Assembly: GCA_037176905.1 (NCBI GenBank) | Contig: JBBBWG010000781.1 | Location: forward strand, 1 to 64,000 | Origin: Azolla pinnata | Lineage: Eukaryota > Streptophyta > Polypodiopsida > Salviniales > Salviniaceae | DNA: 64,000 bases | Direction of reading: 5' to 3' | Part shown: positions 48,774 through 60,019 of the stretch, piece after piece | How the letters are laid out: each line of letters begins with the position of its first letter | Position numbering within the stretch: position 1 is the first letter of the stretch | Program-made: the position numbers and the translations under genes | The notes under the pieces: generated by a model | Seen by the model: the letters and a program-made list of their open reading frames with translations, nothing else | Databases searched by the model: none | What the model was told of the DNA's origin: nothing

Positions 48774-51700
48774 TCACGTTGGAATGCGTTTTTCTCTCCA
48801 CGCTTCGCCCCATGTCCGAGCTTCCGCAACAGCTTGATCCCTCTCTTTCCCCCTCGCGGGAGCTTTCCAGCCTGCATTATCAGCCCCACTCTGAGCACCT
48901 CCTCCATCACCAGCATCATCGTCGGGTGCTTGTTGCGATCCACCACCAGCAATCTCTGCAGCCACAGCAGAAGCAGCAGCAGCGGTAGCTGTAGCAGCAT
49001 CTTCCGAAGGCCTAGCTGAAGAAACTGTAGCTGAACTCGTTCGATTCGGAGTAGACAGAGCAATGTCATTCGCTTGAGAGGCTAGAAAGTTGAGCGCTGT
49101 GACCACATCGGCAATCAAGGGCCTTGATGCCGCTTGCTCGTGCAGACACATGGCTGCCACTGCTAGGGCCTGGAACAATCCCCTCGCAGGATACCGACCT
49201 CGGAGCTTCGGATCCACCATCTGCCCAAACTTCCTCCTGTCTTTGAATAATGGTCTTGCCTGTCAAAAACTCATCGTATACGGAATCAACCGTGATTTCG
49301 TAACCAGGCTTGAATCAAAAACATAGAGGATCTAGCTTAAACATTACATACAAAAAGGACCCATAATCTAAATATGTAATTGTTCCATATTATGATTGCA
49401 GTGCCCTCGTTTTGCATCGTTTGTCCCACAAAATAACCGCAAGTGATCACATGTTTTCCATCCCTTGTATCCTCAATGGTTTTTAGTCAGAATGTGTTAT
49501 GATGCTATTTCCAATGCTGAAAATATGTGAATCCCCCCTTAGCTCATGTGACGTTTTCAGGATTTCGATATACAAAACAAATGGCAAACAACAGTAATGA
49601 TCAATTCCTCCAGTAAGAACAGAGTTGCAATGCTACCACAGAAACACTGCATTTTACAAGGAGGATTTATAGTTGGTTTGACTCTATCTTCCCCGTTAGA
49701 AAGGATCTTCAATCATTTTGCTTGAGCTTCAATCCAATACAAACAAGGCGATCCTTCATGCAACTAAAACAGACCAATATAGACTTAAATCTCATGTGCC
49801 ATTTGGTTTTGGCAGATGCGAAGCCACATATTCTTTCTCATCTCCAAATCTATAACACCTCATCCATAAACTTTCAAATTTAAGACTATCAAGGTATCGT
49901 TGTGTACCCTCTTAGTTGGCCAATGCTGGCTGCCTAATGTCTAGCTCACCTCGAGAAGGAAACTATGACGAAACTCCACAACTCACAGCCTTTGTAAGGT
50001 TACCACAAGCAACTTTGTGCATCCAGCCACTAAATTGCCTAACATTGTTACCAATGGTGCTGGGTTTTAGAGTTTACTCGTACAAAACCAGGGTAAAAAG
50101 GAACATCAGCGGACATGTTTTATGCTATCTGCATCCAAGAAATTTCTTTTATAAAAAAATCTTCACATTCACAATGCATGAAAACCATGCTCAGCAAGCC
50201 TATTCATATCTGCACATTTGATGACCATGTTTTCTGCATGTTTGAATTTACCTTGAACAGTCAGACGTGGACAACAAGACATGCACCACCCTACATGGCT
50301 GGTGTAAAGGACAGTGAATAGGGTATAAAAATAATATATATTTTGTCGTGACCATAAAGAGTAATGCAATAAAATTGATGATTCGTTGGGAATGTGATAC
50401 CAGCCTGAATGACATTTGTGATTCTTCTTTAGGTGAAGACATGCACCACCATTGAAGGGTGGTGTAAAGTACAGCAAATACAATATGCAAGCGGATATAT
50501 GGTATGACATGGTATAAAGAGTATGGAATGAAATTGAGAATTTGCTTGGGTATATCATACAAATGTGAGCCTGAATGTTAAATGGTGTTCATAAAGAGCA
50601 TGAAATGAGATTGACAATTCTCTGGACATGTCATAGCAATGTGAGCCTGAATGTCAATGAGGAGAAAGAGGAATCAATTATAATTCTTGTCTCAGCCATT
50701 GGATAGCAGGGATTAAAGGAGTGTATGTTCCAAAGTTTCTTACCTCAGTAAAAGCGGGCTAGTGAGCACAAGGGGGGAAAGTTCACATGAGGAATCCTCA
50801 ATAACTTCAGATCATCAAAACACAAGTTGAAACAGAGGTATGCTGAGAATCCTTTGATACATTTACTAAAGTGGACCAATACCACTTTCTGGTTAGGAAA
50901 TTTTTGAACCTCAGCAACAACTGACTAGATAACATATTTGTACTGAGCTTGTTGGAGCTCTTGGGAGAGTTCCAGCAAAATCATTCAATGCCAGATTCAT
51001 TCTGAGGTTTGAGGCATCATCCTCTTTTCCATTAATATAGATTTGCAGGCAAAAGCTGGTTTCTGCAAAGTCATCAATGAAGGGACTAGCAATGGGTCCC
51101 TTCTACTGACAAACCACAATTATAGTGGCTAAAACAAATTGTCAATGATTGGAGAAAGGCTTCCGGTATTTCAAACTTGCAATAGCTATGAAAGCTTTGA
51201 CCAGTGTACAAATTCACGATTGTCTTGATCAGGATTAAGATATCTGTATTTGATTGTTACGCTATCACTGAGTTGGAATAGAATGTTTCCATTTGAAAAC
51301 TATGTGTTGTTCTGTGATAATCACAAAGTTGGAATAGAACATTTCCTTTCAAAAACTATGTAGTTCTGTGACAACCAGCTATCGACCTTTCAATGGTCTG
51401 AAACCATGACGTAGGTTACTAGTTCAGACTAGCTTCAATCAGGTTAACCGGAAACATAAATGTATACATCTTCTAGTTGCCAAATATAAGGATATTGACA
51501 ATAGTCAAAATAAACGGACCATATCAAAGGGAAGACCTAAGGTATATATTTGGTTTGTCTTGGGCAATATCCTTAACCTATCACTGAGTGTTGAAAAGAA
51601 TATTTACTTTCAAGAAAATGATAGTTTGGTGGATTTCAACGATCTTAAATCATAGCAAAGGCTATAAGTTCGGACTAAGCTTGGTCGAGGCAACCAGAAA

Positions 51701-54700
51701 CACACTAAAACAGCCGATCAGATGTAAGAATAAATGAACAAACAGGAAAATTGACTACAATCAGAATAAATTGACCATGTCAAAAAGAAGGAAGGTCTTT
51801 GGAAGGTATATACTGGTTTTCATTGGGAAACGCCTTCAGCAATTAATTCCTTTCTTTGTTGGATTTTTGTCATCTTATTTCTAATTTTACTTCATTTTGA
51901 GATCTACAAATATACTGCAAAAATAGATGGTCTTAGAGAGACAATGCTGCATCATGCCTGATGCAAAATATGACTACGTCAATGACAGTGTTGAACTTGA
52001 GAAACGACTTCAGCGATTGAATTCGTTTCTTTGTTGGATTTCCATCCTTAATTTCTCGTTTTACTTCATTTTGAGATATTCAAACGTACAAGGAAAGTAG
52101 ATGGCTTTTGGATGGCAATGCTGCGTCAAATCTGTTGCAAAATATGACCATGTTGGCAACTATTTGTATTCAAAGTTAGAATATCTATATGCCTCTCTTA
52201 TGACATTGACCATCAACATCAATCACACCAGAGGAAAATCTACAAAGTTATTACCAAAAGGATAACAAGGCTACTAGTGTCTCATCATAATGCTTATTGC
52301 TTTGATACTTGCTGCAATACTGATACAGTTTTGCCAATATGTACAGTATTATGGTCATATAACATGGCATCAGCATGTCCAAGTTTGCAAAACAACGTCA
52401 AAGGTCAGACATGAGATTCCTATTTTCATGTCAACTATACCACCACTATCAAATATATATTTCATAAAAGCCAATCAAGTCATTAAAGTGCAGTAATGAA
52501 CAATATCCTGTTAACAGGTCAACTTACAAAAACAGCTTAAGATAGTATAAGGCTGTACTAGAGATTTGACAAATAATAGAATAGGGAAACAGCCTACTCC
52601 TTCAAATGAGACTTGGAAGGCTTTGGCAGACACAAAAATGTAATTATCACCCACATAAGTTGACAAAAGAAGCATAACTAGAAACATGAAAAAGGTAACA
52701 GTCATTTTAGAAATCTTACCCATGCAACTAGATTATGCTCGCCTGATGGTCTTGTTTGGTCAATTGCCTGTCTTCCTGTTATTAGCTCCAGCAACACAAC
52801 CCCGAAACTGTACACATCTGACTTCATTGTTAACTGACCCGTCATTGCATATTCAGGAGCACAATAACCATAGGTTCCCATCACTCGTGTGGAAACATGT
52901 GACTTGTCCCCTACTGGCCCAAGTTTCGCGAGTCCGAAATCGGACAATTTTGGATGAAAATCATTACCAAGGAGTATATTGGAAGACTTCAAATCCCGGT
53001 AAATTACTGGTGGCTTTGCAATATCATGCAGATGCTCTAGACCTTTTGCAGCACCAGCAGCTATTTTCATGCGTGTCTTCCAATCCAATGGTTCTTTATC
53101 CGCAGGAAGATCTGTTTAAATTTTGAGTAACATATGAATTGTAAGCAATAAGAACATCACCATTACTAAAAGAAAGTGTATTTTATCTATCAAATACTTT
53201 TTAGAACTTCATTTAGAAAGCATTCCATGCATTGCGTGTATTTAACATATTCCAACCATTCTACATACTTAACAAGTATTTTACATTTCCAAAAATCACA
53301 AGTAGAACATAAGTAAAAATTAAACTTTGTCCAAAAAAAAATGAGGTGCTTCATTGAGCATAGCTTCCAGCATAATCTTTTGATTATGCGAATTTATCAT
53401 ATGGTAGTGGTATAAAGGAGATACTAAATCAATCAAATTAAGTAAATTAATCGTTAAATGCAAACAATTATAAGGATTATTTAATGTATTCTATGTATCT
53501 GGCATACTTTGTCCTTAAAATACAATAATCGAAGCATTGTGAAGTAAAAAAGGCATTAAAATACTTAGCATAAGTGATTTACATGTATCGTATGTTAAGA
53601 ACTTTACAACTATAGTTCAAGCATCAAGCATACAAGCTGTCTATCAAGCCATAATGGAAAAAAAAAATGCATACTCATCTGTATTCGTTACATATAGTAA
53701 GGGATTCGTCTTGATCTTACCATGCAAGTGATCCTCCAAGGATCCCAATGCCATAAATTCGTATACAAGGAGCCGTTGATCACCTTCAGCACAATACCCG
53801 ATAAGATTCACAAGATTTTCGTGTTGCAAAAGGCTAAGCATCAACACCTCCACCAGAAATTCCCTGTTCCCTTGCAACCCATTTCTGTTAAGTTTCTTAA
53901 TTGCAACAACCTGCATGATATTATTCACAATGAAAAACAGAAGATCATGCTCCTTGAATACCCAGACAGAAAAAGCCATGAGGGTTTTTACTTCCTCTTT
54001 TTATGCTAAGCTCACACCTGACCATCATTCAAATAGCCTTTGTAAACAGGTCCGAATCCACCTTCACCGATCAAGCAATCTTCCCTAAAGTTTTGCGCAG
54101 CTGCAGCAAGTTCACTGAATGTGAATGTATGTGCCCTGATATTCAAGCCATGAGGTATTCCATTTGTGGGCGTTTCAGCTACTCTTGAACCAGATTCCGA
54201 AGAATCTTTTGCTTTTTCTGATGGAGCTGCAGAGTTTGTATGATCTGAAGAAAGAGATGCCTCTGTTCGATTCAAACAGCATAAGCAAATAGATCTAGCT
54301 ATTCTTCTTGGGAGAAGCAGAATGAATTTCATTTTAAAACAGAACAGAAGCATTGCGTCTGTTGCAACGTTCACAAACAAACATCTTGTTTTATTTCCTT
54401 TTTTTTCCAAATTCTCTAGCCATACATTGATGTCACAAAAAGCTATTAGATCTCGCCCTTCTTACGAAGCAGAAAAATTCAAACATCATAGCTCAAATAA
54501 GAAGAATCGCATTTCCATACCAACAGCTAACCTCTATCCATGCGAAGCAGAAGAAGATGATTCTTAACAGTTCTGTTCCGAAAGAATTGCTCTGTGTTTC
54601 AAGCAGTTTCTCCATAAACAGGAATAGAATCGTGAAACAAAGGAGAAAAGACGGAAACTTGAAGGGAGCTCTGCGACATACCCGGTTGAATCTTCCCAGC

Positions 54701-54817
54701 AGCGGTATGTTTGGCATTACCATGGCGACTGTGTGATCCATTTTCGCGTTCTTCCTTCTCTTTCTTACTCTTCTTGCTCTTCTCGTTCTGAGAGCCGTAG
54801 CAGGTGAAGCACCCCAT
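48774..54817 (-). CDS. Receptor-like cytoplasmic kinase, PBS1/PBL27-like
   Basis: Five minus-strand exons (54817-54682, 54262-54018, 53910-53721, 53111-52720, 49259-48774) give 482 residues; all phases match. MGCFTCYG at the N-terminus predicts N-myristoylation (Gly2) and palmitoylation (Cys3, Cys6), hence plasma-membrane attachment. This motif is why I chose this ATG over the in-frame one at 54889. The kinase runs from about 95 to 380: glycine loop IGEGGFG (110-116), catalytic Lys in VVAIKK (132), YRDLKSSN with Asp230, DFG (248-250), and [12 protein letters not shown]. The stretch [10 protein letters not shown] (258-267) matches PBS1. The [19 protein letters not shown] region and the tail resemble PBL27, a subfamily VII kinase acting below immune receptors. 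The C-terminal ~100 residues are Ala/Gly-rich and end [14 protein letters not shown]. Intron 4 is 3.46 kb and full of diverged tandem duplications. All kinase signatures examined are intact. Confidence 0.95.
50278..50660. repeat. Diverged tandem repeat in a kinase intron
   Basis: ACATGCACCACC...GGTGTAAAG blocks start near 50279 and 50440 (period about 161 bp). A shared ATAAAGAGTATGGAATGAAATTGA...GAGCCTGAATG tail is repeated a third time near 50590-50655. It lies in the 3.46-kb kinase intron. Confidence 0.75.
51270..52170. repeat. Nested diverged tandem duplications in a kinase intron
   Basis: Three duplications overlap here. First, GTTGGAATAGAA.TTTCC blocks near 51273 and 51329. Second, a roughly 250-bp unit whose ends GACCATATCAAAGGGAAG and GACCATGTCAAAAAGAAG recur near 51518 and 51773. 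Third, a roughly 174-bp unit (TTTCTTTGTTGGATTT ... CAAAATATGACTACGTC / CCATGTTGG) near 51850 and 52024. Confidence 0.75.
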
Positions 54818-55055
54818 GGAAAAGGCAGGAGACCAGGAACCAAAATGAGAAGAGAAACGAGCAAGGGGGGGGGGGGAGGACGACTCCAAGGAACTTGAAT
54901 AGAGCTCGGAATTCTCTGCGCCCCTAGCTCCCGGAGCAGAAGCACCAGGTCCTGATCAGAGAGCGGAAAGGCAGGGGTATCCTGAGCGTGTGGGCCACAG
55001 CCGGGCGGTGGAGAGGCATCAAGAAGGCAGAGTCCTGGCGATGGTGCTTCACATT

Positions 55056-55106
55056 TGACTTCCTTTCCTCTCCTTTCCTCTCCTTTCCTTTCCTTTCCTT
55101 TCCTTT
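55056..55106. repeat. TTTCC/TCTCC pentamer repeat
   Basis: About ten TTTCC or TCTCC pentamers upstream of the kinase start. On the gene strand they read as GGAAA/GGAGA. Confidence 0.9.
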
Positions 55107-55329
55107 GGACTTGGGTGAGAGAGACTCGATGGGGAGCTGAAGAGGGGGGGGAAGAAGGGGAAGCAGAGAAGAAGCAGAAGAAGGAGCAGGAAGCAGGAAG
55201 CAGGAAGCAGGAAGAAGGAAGAAGGAAGAAGGAGCAGAAGAGATTTTGCTTTTCTGTGTCGTCTGAGAGTTGCGTGTTGTTGTGGGCGAAACGAAGAAGA
55301 AGAAGAAGAAGATGTTTGAAAAAAACACA

Positions 55330-56100
55330 ACAGAGAGAGAATCAAGAAAGAGAATCAAGAGAGAGAAGAGGGAGCTGAGAGAGGGAATCAAGAGAGAGGG
55401 AATCAAGAGAGAGAATCAAGAGAGAGAAGAGGGAGCTGAGAGAGGGAGTCAAGAGAGAATCAAGAGAGAGAAGAGGGAGCTGAGAGAGGGAATCAAGAGA
55501 GAGAATCAAGAGAGAGAAGAGGGAGCTGAGAGAGGGAATCAAAAGAGGGAATCAAGAGAGAGAAGAGGGAGCTGAGAGAGGGAATCAAGAGAGAGAATCA
55601 AGAGAAAGAAGAGGGAGCTGAGAGAGGGAATCAAAAGAGAGAATCAAGAGAGAGAAGAAGGAGCTGAAAGAGGGAATCAAGAGAGAGAATCAAGAGAGAG
55701 AAGAGGGAGCTGAGAGAGGGAATCAAAAGAGAGAATCAAGAGAGAGAAGGAGCTGAAAGAGAGAATCAAGAGAGAGAAGAGGGAGCTGAGAGAGGGAATC
55801 AGGAGAGAGAATATAGAGAGAGAAGAGGGAGCTGAGAGAGGGAATCAGGAGAGAGAATCAAGAGAGAGAAGTGGGAGCTGAGAGAGGGAATCAAGAGAAA
55901 GAAACAAGAGAGAGAAGAGGGAGCTGAGAGAGAGAATCAAGAGAGAAGAGGGAGCTAAGAGAGAGAATCAAGAGAGAGAAGGGAGAACTAGTTAGAAGAG
56001 AATTGAGAGAGAGAATCAAGAGATCAGAGAAGAGAGAGAAGAGAGGATTGAGAGAGAGGGAATCAGGAGATCAGAAGAAGAGAGGAATCAGGAGAGAATC
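55330..56100. repeat. GA-rich minisatellite, unit about 45-50 bp
   Basis: Many copies of GAGAGAGAAGAGGGAGCTGA followed by GAGAGGGAATCAAGAGAGA, with spacing of about 45-59 bp and frequent small variation. It lies 0.5-1.3 kb upstream of the kinase start codon. GAA triplet runs bound it at about 55282-55310 and 56109-56138. The Arg/Glu-rich open frames through it are artefacts of the repeat. Confidence 0.93.
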
Positions 56101-56144
56101 AAAAGCCCGAAGAAGAAGAAGAAGAAGAAGAAGAAGCTTCTGCT

Positions 56145-56863
56145 GTGAAACTTGCTGCTGAGAGCAAGTTCCGAGAGAAACGGAGAGAAATCACATTATC
56201 TGATCATCAGCCTCTCCATCTTTTATTCTGCCCCCAGCAGCTCCGATTTTGCGAAGCCAGACCGATAAAGAAGTTGATGATAAATGAAAGGAGAAACGGA
56301 GCTAGATCAATGATCTTAACTGCCCATCTGAGCATCGTGGGTGAATCCCATAAGAGGTTCGAATTCGACAAGGTCTAACAACAACAGCTCAACGCTTCGG
56401 ATGATTGACAAGAGCCATTAAAGTTGGGAGTATAGCCCCGTCTGCTGCTTCTAGATCTGCACTCCGTGCAAAAGACATATCGAAGCTTGATTGATGAACC
56501 TTAAAGGCAAAGAATGATTGAATGATTGATAAAAACCATGCGGATTCCACCTCGTCTGTTAATCGACAAAACTTGCTAACGTTGTCTTCGACGATCTTGC
56601 TACAACTAAACCGCTCCCTTTTGGAGAGCTGCATCGAGGCAAGCATTCAGTTCCGCTTACTGCAAATGAAGCTACTCGCTTCTCAGCTTCGGAGCTTCCT
56701 TTCGTGCCATTTTTCTAATCGATTCTCAATTGAAGCAATGTGCTGCTAGCAGGCTCGACCCGTTTTGAGTCGGAAGCTCGCAGTATTGCATAGTGCTTGG
56801 CATTGGTGCAGTAGAGCTAAAATCTTCTCATAGATCTCTTGCAACAATCTAAATAATTGTTAA
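56145..56863. other. Spacer, no supported gene
   Basis: The short open frames on both strands have no recognisable domain. Confidence 0.5.
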
Positions 56864-57640
56864 GTGAATTATCAGAACCCCCGGCTAAACATGCGATGGA
56901 CTAGATCGTACCTTGATCGGAGTTTAATGCGATGCACGTGCTTGGAGCAAGAGTCTCCCTCCATATGCAGTCAAGGAATCGACATCCAATGCAGTCGAGG
57001 AGGTGATTCGGCTTATAAGCTCATAAATTTGCGTCTACTACTTCAAACCAGACTCTCTCCACGAATAGCGATTAGCCAAGAAGTTGTTGATTTGGCCCGA
57101 AAACATGGGCGCATAACTCGGCATCCCAAACATATCAAAGGCAAGTCAGATACGAACGACTTCATTCGAGAACGTGTATCGAGGAAGTCATCAACAGAAT
57201 CTCGACCGCTGAACGCATTTTCGGATGCAGCAACAAAAGGTCATCTGAAAGCCGATTCCAAACCTTCGGCCTTGTTTCGGTCGACTTGACTTGCATCACA
57301 CATAATCTATCGATCTATCTATATACAAATACATAAAAATTCTAGAATCTCATTTGGGTAGATGCCCATTATTGGGGAGTGTTGAATTTGTGGCCTAAAA
57401 GATGATGGTCATATGCAACTTTTTTCCCCATTTGGAGTCATACCATTAGGATTAGCTATTTATGTCAATGCCACAAGGGAACCTTGAAGTGCTTGATATG
57501 GAAAGAGGACATCCATTGATGACAAAAAAGAGAGTTCTTGCCAAGACAAGGGTGAAAGATAAAATAAGGCTGATAAAGATCCGGAACAATAGAAGAGAAG
57601 AAAGAATGGGAGACAAACCCAACTCTTAACTGGGTATCTC
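56864..57640 (+). mobile_element. Ty1/copia RNase H tail and LTR-edge fossil
   Basis: An open frame (56864-57289) ends with a block like HPKHIKG....NDFIRERV and then SDAATKGHLK, the order expected for the end of copia RNase H (KHI...FIRE....ADALTK). About 90 bp further on, GGGGAG directly precedes TGTTGAATTTG at about 57382, the usual arrangement of a polypurine tract and the start of a 3' LTR. The LTR's far end was not found. The copy is partial and broken. Confidence 0.5.
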
Positions 57641-58329
57641 ACTAATCGCGGTTTTCTTTTTGTTCACTAATCGGTGTATATGTTTACTGGGAAGCAAAGA
57701 CAAACCCTGATCAGGATAAGCTCGACAATGACTTGACATCATTAAACTGCAAAAATATGTGTGGACAACTTTGGATTGCCGGATCCAGCTCTAAACGATC
57801 AAGACCAACGCATCTGGCATATCCTCAGCTCGACACAATCGAGATCGTGGTAGTACATTAATTATGGCCAAGTGCAGGCCATTAGCAAGCAACACTTGAT
57901 CAAAGACATCCTTCAAAGATATGAAGAACCAAGAGAAAAAGGGCTCGCGGGTTAGTGATTAGATGAACTTGTTCCTCTGCTAACTGTTCTGTGGGATGAT
58001 GGCAGAGTAATGGTCAAAGGTGGATGAAGATATGGAGTTAAAGCCTCGACTCTGTTCTGTTTTGCGATGTAGCATTGCTGCTTTAGCTTCTCGTGGAAGA
58101 GGTTGCATCCACTTAACCGCAAACTGAGATCTCAAAACCGAAGTTGGAAATCGCTTGAGTGTTCAGACTGCTGGATCGGTCGAGATCACAGATGCAAAGA
58201 GCAATCGGCAGGAATACTTGTGTCATTATGGTTGTAGGGTGAGGCATGGCAGGAGAACGTTTTTCAATGGACCAAATTGTAGACTGATCGACATAGACTG
58301 ATCCAAAATGATATTGTCCAAATTGATAG
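57641..58329. other. Spacer, no supported gene
   Basis: No domain-bearing ORF or RNA gene recognised. It leads into the minisatellite array. Confidence 0.5.
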
Positions 58330-59000
58330 AGTATATAAGGCACATCGATTGAAATTCGAAGTACATGAGGCATTGCGATTGAAATTTGAAGTATATGACA
58401 CCGTCAGATTGAGATCTGAAGTATATAAGACATTGCGATTGAAATTTTAGAAGTGCCCACAAAAGAATGGAAGTGCAAAGCTTTTTGCTTGATCTTAGCA
58501 ACCACCACATTGTGATTGAAACTTTGAAAGTGTATAAGACATTGTGATTGGAAATGTTTGAAAGTGCCCACAAAAGGATGGAAGAGCAAAGCTTCTGATA
58601 GATCTTAGCAACCCCCACATGGTGATTGAAATTTTGAAGTATATAAGAGTATACGAGACATTGTGATTGAAATTTGAAGTAGATTATGAGACATTGTGAT
58701 TGAAATTTGAAGTATATTATCAGACATTGTGATTGAAATTTGAAGAATATTATGAGACATTGTGATTGAAATTTGGAGTATATAAGACATTGTGTGATTG
58801 AAATTTGAAGTATATTATGAGACATTGTGATTGAAAATTTGAAGCATATAAGACATTGTGTGATTGAAATTTGAAGTATATTATGAGACATTGTGATTAA
58901 AATTTGGAGTATATAAGACATTGTGTGATTGAAATTTGAAGTATATTATGAGACATTGTGATTGAAAAAATTTGAAGTATATAGGACATTGTGACTGAAA
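58330..59000. repeat. 30-bp minisatellite with interspersed 105-bp-family pieces
   Basis: Repeats of GAAATTTGAAGTATAT(A/T)AGACATTGTGATT and variants, about 27-33 bp each, run through the segment. Blocks of the neighbouring family (AGTGCCCACAAAAG.ATGGAAG) interrupt them near 58455 and 58573, so two repeat types are mixed in a higher-order pattern. Confidence 0.9.
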
Positions 59001-59004
59001 TTTT

Positions 59005-59955
59005 TGAAAGTGCCCACAAAGGGATGGAAGTGCACAGAGCTTCTGATGAGATCTTAGCAATCACCACAGCCTGTGCTGTGCAGAGGCATGTGTTGTATCT
59101 ATCCTACCTACCTGAGTGATGAGAGTGCCCACAAAGGGATGGAGGTGCAGATCTTCTGATTATGATCTTAGCAACCATCTCAAGCCTGTGTTGTTTGTAT
59201 CTATGCTAACTGATGAAAGTGCCCACAAAGGTATGGAAGTGCAAAGCTTCTGATTGAGCAGCCTGAGGGGTGTGCAGAGGTATGTATTGTGTATCTATAC
59301 TACCTATCTGTGTCTGATGAAAGTGCCCACAAAGGTAATGGAAGTGCAAAGCTTCTGATTGAGCAGCCTGAGGGGTGTGCAGAGGTATGCATTGTGTATC
59401 TATACTGCCTATCTGTGTTTGATGAAAGTACCCACAAAGGTAATGGAAGTGCAAAGCTTCTGATTGAGCAGCCTGAGGGTGTGCAGAGGTATGTATTGTG
59501 TATCTATNNNNNNNNNNNNNNNNNNNNNNNNNNNNNNNNNNNNNNNNNNNNNNNNNNNNNNNNNNNNNNNNNNNNNNNNNNNNNNNNNNNNNNNNNNNNN
59601 NNNNNNNACTACCTATCTGTGTTTGATGAAAGTGCCCACAAAGGTAATGGAAGTGCAAAGCTTCTGATTGGGCAGCCTGTGGGTTAATGGAAGTGCAAAG
59701 CTTCTGATTGAGCAGCCTGAGGGTGTGCAGAGGTATGTATTGTGTATCTATACTACCTATCTGTGTTTGATGAAAGTGCCCACAAAGGTAATGGAAGTGC
59801 AAAGCTTCTGATTGGGCAGCCTGTGGGTGTGCAGAGGTATGTATTGTGAATCTCTACTACCTACCCTGTGTTTGATGGAAGTGCCCACAAAGGGATAGAG
59901 AAGGTGCAGAGCTTCTGATATGATGTTAGCAACTTTCACCACAGCCTGTGGTGTG
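59005..59955. repeat. 105-bp tandem array with assembly gap
   Basis: Units start GATGAAAGTGCCCACAAAGG and pass through GCAAAGCTTCTGATTG, GCAGCCTG and GTGTGCAGAGGTATG at about 59212, 59316, 59421, 59625, 59769 and 59874 (period 104-105 bp; one 144-bp step includes a partial duplication). Outer units are more diverged. The array stops about 65 bp before the PPR start codon. Confidence 0.95.
59508..59607. other. Assembly gap (100 N)
   Basis: Exactly 100 N lie inside the 105-bp array, a placeholder of unknown true size. The array is probably longer than shown. Confidence 0.99.
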
Positions 59956-60019
59956 CAGAGAGGTGATGCAGAGGCAGGTAATTTGGCAGGGTGGGTGGAG
60001 AAGAAGAGGCTGATCTTGC

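Noticed and set aside
54818-54889. Upstream in-frame ATG for the kinase (adds MESSSPPPLARF...)
   Set aside because: The MGCF start supplies the acylation signal characteristic of this kinase group; a start at 54889 would bury it.
55270-55575. Arg/Glu-rich ORF in the GA minisatellite
   Set aside because: Repeat artefact; the unit lacks stops in this frame and no domain exists.
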